A DNA stretch of 64,000 bases from an uncultured Aquimarina sp. (lineage in GTDB: Bacteria; Bacteroidota; Bacteroidia; Flavobacteriales; Flavobacteriaceae), in contig CANMFM010000004.1 in the NCBI GenBank assembly GCA_947497175.1, positions 62,001 to 126,000 on the forward strand, in the 5' to 3' direction. A program made the translations under genes and the position numbers. Below are positions 36,365 through 45,447 of the stretch, in pieces. The notes below the pieces were generated by a model. It saw only the letters and a list, made by a program, of their open reading frames with translations. It made no database searches and had not been told where the DNA came from. Position 1 is the stretch's first letter. Each line of letters opens with the position of its first letter.

Positions 36365-37069
36365 ATGAAAAAACTACTACTCTTATTATTTCTAATAATA
36401 GCTCCTGGACTATTACTTGCTCAACTCCCTCGAAACTTATTAAAATCAACAGAAAGGGTCTCTACTTTTGATGAATATGATGGCTCTATCTACATGAAGA
36501 TGAGATACAAAGAATCAAGTGTTATTGATGAAAAATCGGGAGCCTTTGATGCAAAGCTAAAGTATAACATTTTTACAGATGCTTTAGAATACAATCAAGG
36601 GTCTAAATACTTTGAGGTTATTAAAAGTCCTACGGTACATGCAAGAATTGATGGTGATTATTTTTATTTCTGCAATTTTAAAAGCACTAGAGGTTTGAAT
36701 AGAGAAGGATATTATGTATTAGTAGAACTAAATGATAAATACCGAATTTACAAAAGGTTTACGCTTAAAATTATTGAGCCTACTCAAAATACATTAACGC
36801 AAGTTGCAGAAGCGGGTCAGCTAAAAATGACAACTACCTACTTTGTTGAAGAAGAAGGTACAATAATGGAGCTACCGATGAATAAAAAAGAGATGTTAGC
36901 AGTCTTTAGTGATAAAGAAAGTGAATTGAAAGTATATTTAAAAAAGGAAAAAATACGTTTGAGAAAAGAAGAAGATTTAATTCGGTTGGTTGCTAGATAT
37001 AATGCCTTAAAAAGTGCAGATTCTACTCCATCTCAAAGTCTTTTAAGTAACGTAACGCGAAGAGAATAA
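36365..37069 (+). CDS. Secreted protein of unknown function
   Basis: The 234-residue protein has a clear signal peptide (residues 1-20, PGLLLAQ). The mature part is mixed alpha/beta and predicted soluble, with a segment EGYYVLVELNDKYRIYKRF and a charged C-terminal third. I recognise no family. It is preceded by a possible promoter and the palindrome at 36188, and ends in a strong terminator, so it is a single-gene unit. The Thr/Glu/Lys-rich tail is not a T9SS sorting domain. Confidence 0.6.
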   Translation: MKKLLLLLFLIIAPGLLLAQLPRNLLKSTERVSTFDEYDGSIYMKMRYKESSVIDEKSGAFDAKLKYNIFTDALEYNQGSKYFEVIKSPTVHARIDGDYFYFCNFKSTRGLNREGYYVLVELNDKYRIYKRFTLKIIEPTQNTLTQVAEAGQLKMTTTYFVEEEGTIMELPMNKKEMLAVFSDKESELKVYLKKEKIRLRKEEDLIRLVARYNALKSADSTPSQSLLSNVTRRE

Positions 37070-37099
37070 ATGTGTAAATATCTATCGAAAATATAATAT

Positions 37100-37126
37100 A
37101 TGCCATCTATTAGATGGCATTTTTTT
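37100..37126 (+). terminator. Rho-independent terminator
   Basis: A nine-base stem (ATGCCATCT / AGATGGCAT) with a 3-base loop is followed by six Ts. It closes the secreted-protein gene. Confidence 0.75.
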
Positions 37127-37209
37127 ATAAAGAAGGTAAGATTTCCCCTTAAAAACAGCAGAATTACTTAAGACGAGATGCTAGATACAATATCCTAAAA
37201 AGGTTGGAA

Positions 37210-37872
37210 CTAGCCCGTCACAAAATCTTTTAAATAATAGGGCTCAAAATATGTTACATCTTCAAAATCTTTTTCCATAAATTTAAGATGACTTAGTACT
37301 GCCATCTCTTTTGAGGATGGTAATGCGTTTTGAATAAAAACTGCATTATCATTTTTACATATCGCAGAGAATTTTTCTACTCCATTACCTATAAAATAAA
37401 CGTTACTATTTTCTAAATAATCAGAAAAAGAATCCTGAGTGAGAATTTCGGCTTTAGTTTCTCGTATTTGAACATAGGTACTAGAAAAAACAGAAGAATA
37501 CACTTCCATTCTTCGTGCATCAATCATCGGAACTATAATATGGTCTCCAGCTGGTGCAACTTGCATTGACAATGAATGTAGTGTGGGTACCGATATTAAC
37601 GGAATATCTAGAGCATAACACAATCCCTTAGCTGTAGAAACACCAATCCTTAACCCTGTATATGATCCCGGGCCTTTGCTTACAGCTATTGCAGAAAGAT
37701 CTTTATAGGATAGCGCTGCTTCTTTAATCACCGTATCAATATACTTATGTAATCGTTCTGCATGAGAATATTTTGTGTCATAATCTTCTTTAAAAGCGAT
37801 CAACTTTTCTTCTTTAGCCAATGACACAGAACAATTAGTAGTAGAAGTTTCAATGCAAAGAATATATCCCAT
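37210..37872 (-). CDS. tsaB: tRNA threonylcarbamoyladenosine biosynthesis protein TsaB
   Basis: The 220-residue protein has the ASKHA-fold start ILCIETSTTNCSVSLA and the TsaB block AVSKGPGSYTGLRIGVSTAKGL (about residues 63-84). TsaB partners TsaD and TsaE to put the t6A modification on tRNAs that read ANN codons; it is essential in most bacteria. It is last in an otherwise export-related operon, 44 bases after the TolC-type gene. This position makes it likely to be read with the exporter genes. Confidence 0.95.
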   Translation of the reverse strand: MGYILCIETSTTNCSVSLAKEEKLIAFKEDYDTKYSHAERLHKYIDTVIKEAALSYKDLSAIAVSKGPGSYTGLRIGVSTAKGLCYALDIPLISVPTLHSLSMQVAPAGDHIIVPMIDARRMEVYSSVFSSTYVQIRETKAEILTQDSFSDYLENSNVYFIGNGVEKFSAICKNDNAVFIQNALPSSKEMAVLSHLKFMEKDFEDVTYFEPYYLKDFVTG

Positions 37873-37916
37873 ATCTTAAATTTTGGCAAAGATAACCAAA
37901 ACGTGAACGCTATTGC

Positions 37917-39248
37917 TTATAATTTTATATCGGCGATCTTTATTCCAAAATACAGTTCTAATACTTTAAGCTTAAAAATATAATCAAATTTGTTTTGAAC
38001 CTCCTGACTTTGAGCATTTTCTAATCTAAACTTGGATTGGCTAAAATCAAATGCATTAGTAAGTCCTACATCATAGCGATCTTTTGCATACTCATATGCC
38101 CTTTCTTGCGCTTTAACCGAAACTAAAGAAGCTTCATAAGCCTCTGCTGACCCTTTTGCATCAAGATATGCCTGGTATACATTACTATCTAAATCTAATT
38201 TGGCTTGTTCCAATTGAAACTCAGTTCTGGTAACATTTATCTTATTCCTTTTAACATTTGTTCTTGTTGTAAAGCCACTAAGAATAGGAACATTTAATTG
38301 CAATCCATATGCAAATCCATCATTGAGGTATAATTGCTGTACAAAATCTCTTTGTGTATCATTATCCGACCATCTGGTGTTATATCCAAAAAAAGCACTT
38401 AGCGTTGGATAATAAGATCCTTTTGCCAATTGAACATCTTTTTCTGCTAATAGTTTATTTTGCTCGGCGATTTGCACTTCATATCTTGCCTCTCTGGCAG
38501 TAGATCTTATTTCATCTATAGATTTAGTTAATATTTCTGCAGAAGGCACCAGATATTCTTGCTCTGCAATATCAAAATTTTCATACTCTTGAATTAATAA
38601 TGTCTGGGCCAGTGAGACACGAGCTATAAGCACTGCATTCTCAGCTTGTACAATACGTGTTAATTCGTCTGCTGATGTTGCTTCTATTTCCAAAAGATCC
38701 CCCTGAGGCAAAACTCCTGCATCCACAAGGTCCTTTGTTCTTTTTAGCTGCTCTAATGTAATTTCGTGTTGTTTTTCTATGACTTTTAGAGATTCTTTGT
38801 TTACCAAAACTTGTAAATAACCATTGGCGACAAACAAGGCAATATCATCTTTGGATTTACCAAGATTATACTGGCTTAGCAACTTGTTAAGTTTAGCTCT
38901 TTGTAACTGCCGTAAATTACGTAAACCATCAAATAATGTTAATCCTACATTAACTCCAGTAGTAAAGGATGAAAATGTAGTGGTCTCGAAGGTATTCGTA
39001 ACTGGATTAATATTGGCTCCTGTATTTGAGGAAAGTGTACCCGAACCGCTCACATCTGGGACAAAATTACCTAATGCCGTTAACCTATCCAAGGTGGCAG
39101 TTTCTAAATCTAACTCAGATTGTTTAATAGAAATACTATTTTCGATGGCATATTCAACACACTCGCGGAGTGTCCATTTTTTTTCTTGTGCCTGAGATGC
39201 CAACACTCCAAAAAGTGTAAATAACAAAATTGAAATTCTAATTTTCAT
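37917..39248 (-). CDS. TolC-family outer-membrane efflux protein
   Basis: The 443-residue protein has a signal peptide (residues 1-20, VLASQAQ). Two TolC-type repeats of long helices and strands follow, for example TLRECVEYAIENSISIKQSELDLETA at the start and NAFDFSQSKFRLENAQSQEVQNKFDYI at the end. It should form the outer-membrane channel of a tripartite exporter. Its partner genes lie directly upstream: a membrane-fusion protein, two FtsX-type permeases and an ATPase. Confidence 0.9.
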   Translation of the reverse strand: MKIRISILLFTLFGVLASQAQEKKWTLRECVEYAIENSISIKQSELDLETATLDRLTALGNFVPDVSGSGTLSSNTGANINPVTNTFETTTFSSFTTGVNVGLTLFDGLRNLRQLQRAKLNKLLSQYNLGKSKDDIALFVANGYLQVLVNKESLKVIEKQHEITLEQLKRTKDLVDAGVLPQGDLLEIEATSADELTRIVQAENAVLIARVSLAQTLLIQEYENFDIAEQEYLVPSAEILTKSIDEIRSTAREARYEVQIAEQNKLLAEKDVQLAKGSYYPTLSAFFGYNTRWSDNDTQRDFVQQLYLNDGFAYGLQLNVPILSGFTTRTNVKRNKINVTRTEFQLEQAKLDLDSNVYQAYLDAKGSAEAYEASLVSVKAQERAYEYAKDRYDVGLTNAFDFSQSKFRLENAQSQEVQNKFDYIFKLKVLELYFGIKIADIKL

Positions 39249-39333
39249 AATGTCTCTGTATGTAATTGACTGATGTTGTTACTGATGCTTTAGAAACATC
39301 AGCCTTAATCGGTATATATCCTTAATTACTATT

Positions 39334-40452
39334 TTAATCTTTATTCTCTTCTTCTTTCTTGATCGGTTCTGTTTTGCTCCAAACTTTAATAGCATCATCC
39401 TCTGTCACGCCCGAAACTATTTCAACATTAATCCCGTCAGAAAGTCCTATCTCAACATCGCGTCTTTCAAACTCCTGGTCTCCCGTCTGTATTTCTACGT
39501 ATGGTTTTTCAGTTTCTCTATCAAATTGCAATAATGCCTCTTTAATTGCAAGCACATCGTTTTTTGTATCTAATACAATAGAAGCATTAGCACTATATCC
39601 TGCTCGTATAAAATAAGAATCGTCAAGAAAAACTTCTCCTTCTATTTTAAACTGAACGGCTCCTTGCTCTTCACTTCCCTTGGGTGCAATAAATTTTAAT
39701 TTTGCATCAAACTCTTTATCTCTAATGGCTCCTAAACTAACTTTGAGAGGCATATTTATTTTTAGTTTATTCACCTCAGCCTCGTCTACTTTTCCTTCAA
39801 AAATCATCTTGCCTAAATCTGCAATTGTTGCCACTGTGGTTCCATCATTAAAATTGTTACTTTGTATTACCTGATCCCCTTCTTCGACCGGGATTTCTAA
39901 AACAGTTCCTGAGACAGAAGCTCTAATGTTTGTAATTGCTTTTGCTCCTCCTGTAGATCCCTGACGAATTATCTGAAGATCGTTTCTCGCATTATTTACT
40001 TCTTGTTTTGCCTGATCAAACCGTAATTGTATATTCTGAAAATCTTGAGTAGAGATAACCCCTTTATCAAAAAGCGCTTTATTACGATCATAATCCTGTT
40101 TGGCATTAGCCAGGCTTATATCTGCATTTTTTACACGTCCTCTTGCACTATTTAATGATTGCTCATTGGGTACTACTTTTACTTTTGCTATTAAATCACC
40201 TGATTTTATGGGTGCTCCTTCTTCAACATAGATTTTTTCAATAATCCCTGAAACCTGCGGCTTAATTTCAACTTCATCTTCGGGAACTACCTTACCTGTA
40301 GCTACGGTTTTTTCTTCAATAGAAGTTTTAAAAGCTTTTTCGGTAGTAAATACTATAGGTGATTTACTGTTAGAATCGATTAAATACTTACCTGAAAAAC
40401 CAAGTAAGGCTACAAAAACAACTATTAATAGAATTTTAAGAAACTTTTTCAT
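39334..40452 (-). CDS. Periplasmic adaptor (membrane-fusion) subunit, MacA-like
   Basis: The 372-residue protein has an N-terminal membrane anchor or signal (residues 1-24). A biotinyl-lipoyl segment EIKPQVSGIIEKIYVEEGAPIKSGD precedes a coiled-coil hairpin (about 100-165), and beta-barrel domains follow to a charged end. It links the inner-membrane ABC permease to the TolC channel and is like MacA. It lies 39 bases after the second permease gene and 85 before tolC, so they form one operon. Confidence 0.88.
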   Translation of the reverse strand: MKKFLKILLIVVFVALLGFSGKYLIDSNSKSPIVFTTEKAFKTSIEEKTVATGKVVPEDEVEIKPQVSGIIEKIYVEEGAPIKSGDLIAKVKVVPNEQSLNSARGRVKNADISLANAKQDYDRNKALFDKGVISTQDFQNIQLRFDQAKQEVNNARNDLQIIRQGSTGGAKAITNIRASVSGTVLEIPVEEGDQVIQSNNFNDGTTVATIADLGKMIFEGKVDEAEVNKLKINMPLKVSLGAIRDKEFDAKLKFIAPKGSEEQGAVQFKIEGEVFLDDSYFIRAGYSANASIVLDTKNDVLAIKEALLQFDRETEKPYVEIQTGDQEFERRDVEIGLSDGINVEIVSGVTEDDAIKVWSKTEPIKKEEENKD

Positions 40453-40491
40453 TTGATTTCTGATTGATTATTTTTTACTGTGATTATTATT

Positions 40492-41754
40492 TTACTCTTC
40501 TCTTAATGCCTCTATTGGCTTGATGCTTACTGCTTTTTGCGCTGGAATTAATCCGATTATGGTTCCTAGCAATACAATGGATAATAAGGCACCCACCACT
40601 GCAAAGAAATCAACTGATGGATTTAATATTGGTATATCATCGTTGTTACCAATGGCGGTATTAATTGCCCAAAGTACTAAAGTACCAAAAACGAATCCGA
40701 TTAATCCAGCCAGAAATGTAAGTAAAATAGATTCTAACATAATCTGGCCTCTTACTTCTGCTGGTGTTGCTCCTAATGCCCTACGTACGCCGATCTCTCT
40801 GGTGCGCTCTTTCACTGTAATTAGAAGCACATTACCTATTGCTATAACTCCAGCTATAAGAGTTGCTATCCCAACGATATACGTGATCAATCGCATCCCG
40901 GAAAGAAATCCATTTACCTTAGCAACTTCTTTACCTAAATTAAAACTACCAAAAGCTTGCGTATCGTCTGGATGCACATTATGCATCCTTTTTAGCATTG
41001 TTTTTATGGTCGCTTCTGTATCCACAATATTTCTATTTTGTTTTGCAGTCACTACCATCCATGAGATGTCTTTACCCTGATTAAATATGGATTGGAATGT
41101 TGTAAACGGCAGAAAGATTGAATCATCACCTTCAAATCCAGTTTGTGTAGGCTTATACACCCCAATTACTTTAAAATAAATCCCATTAATCCTTACAAAA
41201 TCACCAATCGCATTTTCATCTTTGTCATAGAATTGTTTATATATGTCTTCTCCTATAACACAAACCTTGCGTTCATATTTAATATCTTCTTCATTGATAA
41301 ATCGTCCACCATCAAACATCTTTTTCTTTGATACTTTATCGATAGTTGGATAATCTCCGAATACCTTAAAGGCTCCTGATTTAGATCCCCTCACAAACTG
41401 CCCCGGTGGTGTTCCCCATTGACCGGTAACATTGCGCGGTGTGATATACTCGATATCACTTACCTGAGATTCTAAAGCGGCTACATCATCAAGTGTAAGC
41501 TGCATTCTTCGCCCTCTTTTAAATCCTCCATTAGGGATACTGGTTTGTTGCCCCCATACAAACATAGTATTGGTAGCAAAGTCATTAAACTGACTTCTAA
41601 AGCTATTATCTAATCCTTTGGCCATTCCTAAGAGGACCACAAATAAAAACACTCCCCAAGTAACTCCAATAACAGTAATTACCGTTCTAATCTTATTTTT
41701 ACGAATAGCTCCATAAATTTCTTGCCAGGTATCTTTTTCGAATATAAACTTCAT
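40492..41754 (-). CDS. ABC transporter permease, MacB/FtsX type (second copy)
   Basis: The 420-residue protein has one N-terminal helix (TVITVIGVTWGVFLFVVLLGMAKGL), a large periplasmic MacB core domain (about 50-270), and three C-terminal helices ending in GLIPAQKAVSIKPIEALREE. The TREIGVRRALGATPAEVRGQIMLES block is the FtsX-family coupling segment. It lies 15 bases after a paralogous permease, so the transporter is probably a heterodimer. Substrate unknown. Confidence 0.92.
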   Translation of the reverse strand: MKFIFEKDTWQEIYGAIRKNKIRTVITVIGVTWGVFLFVVLLGMAKGLDNSFRSQFNDFATNTMFVWGQQTSIPNGGFKRGRRMQLTLDDVAALESQVSDIEYITPRNVTGQWGTPPGQFVRGSKSGAFKVFGDYPTIDKVSKKKMFDGGRFINEEDIKYERKVCVIGEDIYKQFYDKDENAIGDFVRINGIYFKVIGVYKPTQTGFEGDDSIFLPFTTFQSIFNQGKDISWMVVTAKQNRNIVDTEATIKTMLKRMHNVHPDDTQAFGSFNLGKEVAKVNGFLSGMRLITYIVGIATLIAGVIAIGNVLLITVKERTREIGVRRALGATPAEVRGQIMLESILLTFLAGLIGFVFGTLVLWAINTAIGNNDDIPILNPSVDFFAVVGALLSIVLLGTIIGLIPAQKAVSIKPIEALREE

Positions 41755-41769
41755 AGCGCTTACTTTTAA

Positions 41770-42999
41770 TTACTCATCTCTTAATGCAATAATGGGTTTT
41801 ATTCTTGCGGCTCTTCTTGCCGGTATATATCCTGCTAATAAACCAGCAAGAATTAACGTAATAGTCGCGACTATAATAACACCTGTATCTACTTTTGGGT
41901 TGAGGATAAAGAACTTTTCAAGATTATTACCTATTAATTTAAGTACAAAAATTCCTAACAATAAACCTACGTAACCAGCTACTGAAGTTATTAAAACAGA
42001 TTCTTGTAATACCATTGCTATAATTGATCTAGGCGATGCTCCTAATGCTTTTCTAATCCCTAACTCTTTTGTCCTTTCTTTAATACTAAAGGTCATAATA
42101 TTACCAATACCTATCACGCCAGAAATTAAAGTACCTATACCAACTACAAAAATTATCAGATAAATCCCCCCCAGGATTACCATAGTCTCTTTAATATCCT
42201 CTGCAAAGCTTCGAACCCTAATTGCACTTTGATCATCTGGAGCTACTTTAAACTTTTCTTTAAGATCATCTTTGATTTGATCTGCAAAGGCAATCGCCTG
42301 CTCAGAACTCATTGCCATATTATATGACAAATTAATCTGATCTATATGATCATTATTTCCAAAAAGTAACTGCACTGTTTTAAAAGGGATGTAAATAATT
42401 CGCTCCTCGTTGTCCCCTCCACTATCCTGAAAAACACCAACTACTTTGTAGGGGATACCATCGACATCTAGCATTTTACCAAGGGCGCTTTCATTCTTAA
42501 AAAGATCCTTTTCGACTAATCTTCCAATTACAATATTTTTAGAGCGCTCTTTTACATCAATCTCATTGATATACCTACCTTTCATCATTATTGTCTTTTC
42601 GAGGTATTGATGATCTTGGTTCACTGCTCGTATATTATAACTTCCTGATTCTCTTTTATATTTTGCCTGACCATTTCGATACACTCTTGGTGTAGCAAAT
42701 TCTACTTTACCTATATAATTGCTTTTAATGAATTCGAAATCCTCGTTCTTGAATTGAATTTTCCTATTCTCCTGAAAGCCCTTGTACGCTTTTGAAGTAT
42801 TACCAGAGTTAATGAAAATAATATTTTGAGCATCATCTACAAAACTGCTTAAAAAACTGTTAAGCAATCCATTCCCCAACCCTAATAATACCGTGAAAAT
42901 AAGTATTCCTAAAGCCACCGTAAAGCCCGATAAGAACGTACGAAGTTTATTCTTACCTATTGCTTCGAAAATTTCTTGCCACCTGTCTCTATCAAACAT
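41770..42999 (-). CDS. ABC transporter permease, MacB/FtsX type (first copy)
   Basis: The 409-residue paralog has the same plan: helix one (GFTVALGILIFTVLLGLGNGL), a periplasmic core, and C-terminal helices with TKELGIRKALGASPRSIIAMVL and the end YIPARRAARIKPIIALRDE. It overlaps the ATPase gene by eight bases, so translation is coupled. MacB-type systems move molecules from periplasm to outside through the TolC channel by mechanotransmission. Confidence 0.92.
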   Translation of the reverse strand: MFDRDRWQEIFEAIGKNKLRTFLSGFTVALGILIFTVLLGLGNGLLNSFLSSFVDDAQNIIFINSGNTSKAYKGFQENRKIQFKNEDFEFIKSNYIGKVEFATPRVYRNGQAKYKRESGSYNIRAVNQDHQYLEKTIMMKGRYINEIDVKERSKNIVIGRLVEKDLFKNESALGKMLDVDGIPYKVVGVFQDSGGDNEERIIYIPFKTVQLLFGNNDHIDQINLSYNMAMSSEQAIAFADQIKDDLKEKFKVAPDDQSAIRVRSFAEDIKETMVILGGIYLIIFVVGIGTLISGVIGIGNIMTFSIKERTKELGIRKALGASPRSIIAMVLQESVLITSVAGYVGLLLGIFVLKLIGNNLEKFFILNPKVDTGVIIVATITLILAGLLAGYIPARRAARIKPIIALRDE

Positions 43000-43693
43000 A
43001 TCGAGACGCTCTAACTTGTTCTACTTCTTTATCTTCTACAATGACACCATCCTTAAGGTGTACAATGCGTTTACACATATTGGCTATATCAGGTTCGTGA
43101 GTTACTACCAATATTGTTTTACCCTCATCATTTATGTTTTGGATAATATCCATAACTTCATAAGAAGTTGTACTATCTAATGCTCCTGTTGGTTCGTCTG
43201 CCAGTAACACTTTTGGATCTGCCGCCAGAGCTCTGGCAATAGCTACACGTTGCTTTTGCCCCCCTGAAAGCTCACTAGGCAAGTGTGTTGCCCAATCAGC
43301 CAGACCAACTTTACCAAGATAGCTCAATGCTTTATCGGTTCTCTCTTTTCGCTTTTTGCGTTGATAATAGAGAGGTAATGCAACATTTTCTAAAGCAGTT
43401 TTATAATTAATAAGATTAAATGATTGAAAAACGAATCCTAAAAACTTATTGCGATATTGTGCTGCTTTGGTTTCATTTAGTCCTTTAATAGGGACATTAT
43501 CAAGGAAATAGCTTCCACTATCTGCCTCATCCAGCATTCCTAAAATATTAAGTAGTGTTGATTTTCCAGAACCTGATGATCCCATAATTGCAACCAATTC
43601 TCCTTCTTTAACACTAAAATCTATTCCTTTGAGCACATGAAGAGAGTTGCTACCCATTTGATAAGATTTATGTAAGTCTTTAATTTCAATCAT
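42992..43693 (-). CDS. ABC transporter ATP-binding protein, MacB/LolD type
   Basis: The 233-residue ATPase has Walker A GSSGSGKS (about residues 38-45), the ABC signature ELSGGQKQRVAIARALA, and Walker B VLLADEPTGALD. The family fits LolD/MacB-type ATPases. It is the first recognised gene of the exporter operon. A small reading frame upstream ends in a stop whose bases overlap this ATG (see 43690-43836). Confidence 0.95.
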   Translation of the reverse strand: MIEIKDLHKSYQMGSNSLHVLKGIDFSVKEGELVAIMGSSGSGKSTLLNILGMLDEADSGSYFLDNVPIKGLNETKAAQYRNKFLGFVFQSFNLINYKTALENVALPLYYQRKKRKERTDKALSYLGKVGLADWATHLPSELSGGQKQRVAIARALAADPKVLLADEPTGALDSTTSYEVMDIIQNINDEGKTILVVTHEPDIANMCKRIVHLKDGVIVEDKEVEQVRASRYV

Positions 43694-43836
43694 AATACCG
43701 GATTAAGATTTAAAAAGACACAATATGCGCCCAAAATAACTAATAACGCACCACCTCTTAGAATATATACTCTTGATCTATCTTCTAGTTTTTCCCCCTC
43801 GAAGACCTATGATTGGTTAGTGCAGTCTTGATACAT
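43690..43836 (-). pseudogene. Cryptic small membrane-protein frame, interrupted by an in-frame TAG
   Basis: From ATG at 43834-43836 nine codons (MYQDCTNQS) are followed by TAG (43807-43809). The same frame then runs 38 codons to a TGA that overlaps the ATG of the exporter ATPase in the ATGA style typical of coupled genes. The 38-codon part contains a charged stretch EGEKLEDRSRVYILR and a hydrophobic segment GGALLVILGAYCVFL, resembling a real small membrane protein. It may be a broken gene, a gene with an unusual start, or chance; I do not recognise a family. Confidence 0.45.
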
Positions 43837-43912
43837 AAGACTCACATTATGCGATTTTTGTTACAGCCCAGATTGTTATGAAAATGTTAAAATTAGTCTC
43901 TGACCTAAATTT

Positions 43913-44143
43913 TCACTCTTTTATGTGGGTAGGTTTCTTCTTGTTCTTATAAACAAAATATCCAACAACTCCTATTAGAATGTAAGGCACAATCATAAGG
44001 TAAACAATCCCGTTATTGATTCCTTTTGCGGTTTCCTGACCTTCTTCACTTTCTAAAACAGCTCTACACATTGCACATTGTGCTTCAGTTGGAAGAGAAA
44101 TTAACAGTGCTAAAATTGATATATAAAAGATCTTAGTTTTCAT
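43913..44143 (-). CDS. Small membrane protein of the oxidase cluster
   Basis: The 76-residue protein has a signal-like helix (residues 1-21, LPTEAQ). A CAMCRAV segment with two cysteines and a second helix (VYLMIVPYILIGVVGYFVYK) follow, then a charged tail. A CxxC near a signal peptide suggests metal or redox binding outside the membrane. It is last in a run of genes behind cytochrome-oxidase parts, 31 bases after DUF420. Its function is not known. Confidence 0.7.
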   Translation of the reverse strand: MKTKIFYISILALLISLPTEAQCAMCRAVLESEEGQETAKGINNGIVYLMIVPYILIGVVGYFVYKNKKKPTHIKE

Positions 44144-44174
44144 AAATACTTTGACAAGCTAAATATCATATTAT

Positions 44175-44717
44175 TCAGGTATAATATGGTGAAATCATTA
44201 GGTATACAATGACCCCGGTAACGGCAACATACAACCATATCGGAAACGTAATTTTAGCAATCTTTCGATGCGTATCAAATCGTTGTGCCAAAGCGCGTAC
44301 GTATGTGATTAAAACAAAAGGAATTACTACTATTGACAATACGATATGAGTAATCAGAATAAAGTAATACACGTATCGTATAGCACCTTCTCCTCCATAT
44401 TTAGTAGAATCGCTGGTCATATGATATGCCACATACATAATTAGAAAGAGAACTGAACACAAAATTGCAGTTTTCATCAATTTTTCATGTAATGCGACCT
44501 TCTTATTTTTTATAGCCCACAAGGCAGCAACCAAAATAACTGCTGTTAGACCATTTACCGAAGCATAAATCGGTGGCAAAAAAGTAAGCGGTTGAACATC
44601 GAATCCTAACTTTCTTAAATTAACACCAAATAATGCAGCTACGGTTAAGGGAATTATTACCGAAAGTATGACAATCCATTTATTATATTTTTTTTCTACT
44701 GCAGATGTATTATTCAT
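44175..44717 (-). CDS. DUF420 membrane protein
   Basis: The 180-residue protein has about five membrane helices and fits DUF420, a family often found with cytochrome-oxidase and SCO genes. The histidines in YHMTSD and ITHIVLSIVV are typical conserved positions. Its function has not been shown; a heme-copper oxidase assembly role is suggested by context. The start overlaps the SCO gene by eight bases. Confidence 0.85.
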   Translation of the reverse strand: MNNTSAVEKKYNKWIVILSVIIPLTVAALFGVNLRKLGFDVQPLTFLPPIYASVNGLTAVILVAALWAIKNKKVALHEKLMKTAILCSVLFLIMYVAYHMTSDSTKYGGEGAIRYVYYFILITHIVLSIVVIPFVLITYVRALAQRFDTHRKIAKITFPIWLYVAVTGVIVYLMISPYYT

Positions 44718-45444
44718 TTTTCTTCAAAAGTTTTTTTATGTCTTCTAATAAAATAGTGATTTGCTCTTCTTCTCCATCCTGGTCAACTTTTTCATCAACA
44801 CCAATTGTTCCTCTATAATAAACCATAGGATTTCCAAATGCATCATACCTTGATCTAATATATCCTTCCTGGTCAATAAGAGCAAAATATCCATTATGTT
44901 CAAATCCACCAGGTACTTCTGGATTCTCTGCTGCATAAATATTAAACCCGGCATTTGCTAAATCATAAATATCTTCTCTTTCGCCAGTCAAAAAATGCCA
45001 ATTAGGATTAGTAACCTTATAATTTTCGGCATATTTTTTTAGCCTGGTAGGAGTATCCATTTTTGGATTTATGGTAAAGGAAGCAACTCCAAAATCATCA
45101 TACTCTTTTAATTCATTTTGAAGATATACCAGGTTTCTAGTCATTTTAGGGCATATGGTAGGGCAGCTGGTAAAGAAAAACTCGGCTATATATACTTTGC
45201 CTTTATAATCATGATGAGTAATTAAGATACTATCCTGGTTTAAAAATGCAAACTCAGGTACTTTTTTAGGCTCTCCATTTATCTTATTGTAAGAAAGTTT
45301 TTCATTGGCAATTGGGTTATTAGCACTCATCCTGTCATTTTTAACAACAGAGGTGTTTTTTACCCGATTTACTATCCTGGGTATAAAGATAATTCCGAAA
45401 ATTAGTATAATAAACGATATTCCTACGTATGAATATTTTTTCAT
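44710..45444 (-). CDS. SCO1/SenC-type copper chaperone
   Basis: The 244-residue protein has an N-terminal anchor helix (residues 6-25) and a thioredoxin-like domain with the copper site CPTIC (Cys94, Cys98) in FFFTSCPTICPKMTRNL. The distal His is in FEHNGYFALID (about residue 182). SCO proteins deliver copper to the CuA site of cytochrome c oxidase. It lies between a SCO-like cysteine-free protein and DUF420 in the oxidase assembly cluster. Confidence 0.92.
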   Translation of the reverse strand: MKKYSYVGISFIILIFGIIFIPRIVNRVKNTSVVKNDRMSANNPIANEKLSYNKINGEPKKVPEFAFLNQDSILITHHDYKGKVYIAEFFFTSCPTICPKMTRNLVYLQNELKEYDDFGVASFTINPKMDTPTRLKKYAENYKVTNPNWHFLTGEREDIYDLANAGFNIYAAENPEVPGGFEHNGYFALIDQEGYIRSRYDAFGNPMVYYRGTIGVDEKVDQDGEEEQITILLEDIKKLLKKNE

Positions 45445-45447
45445 TAT

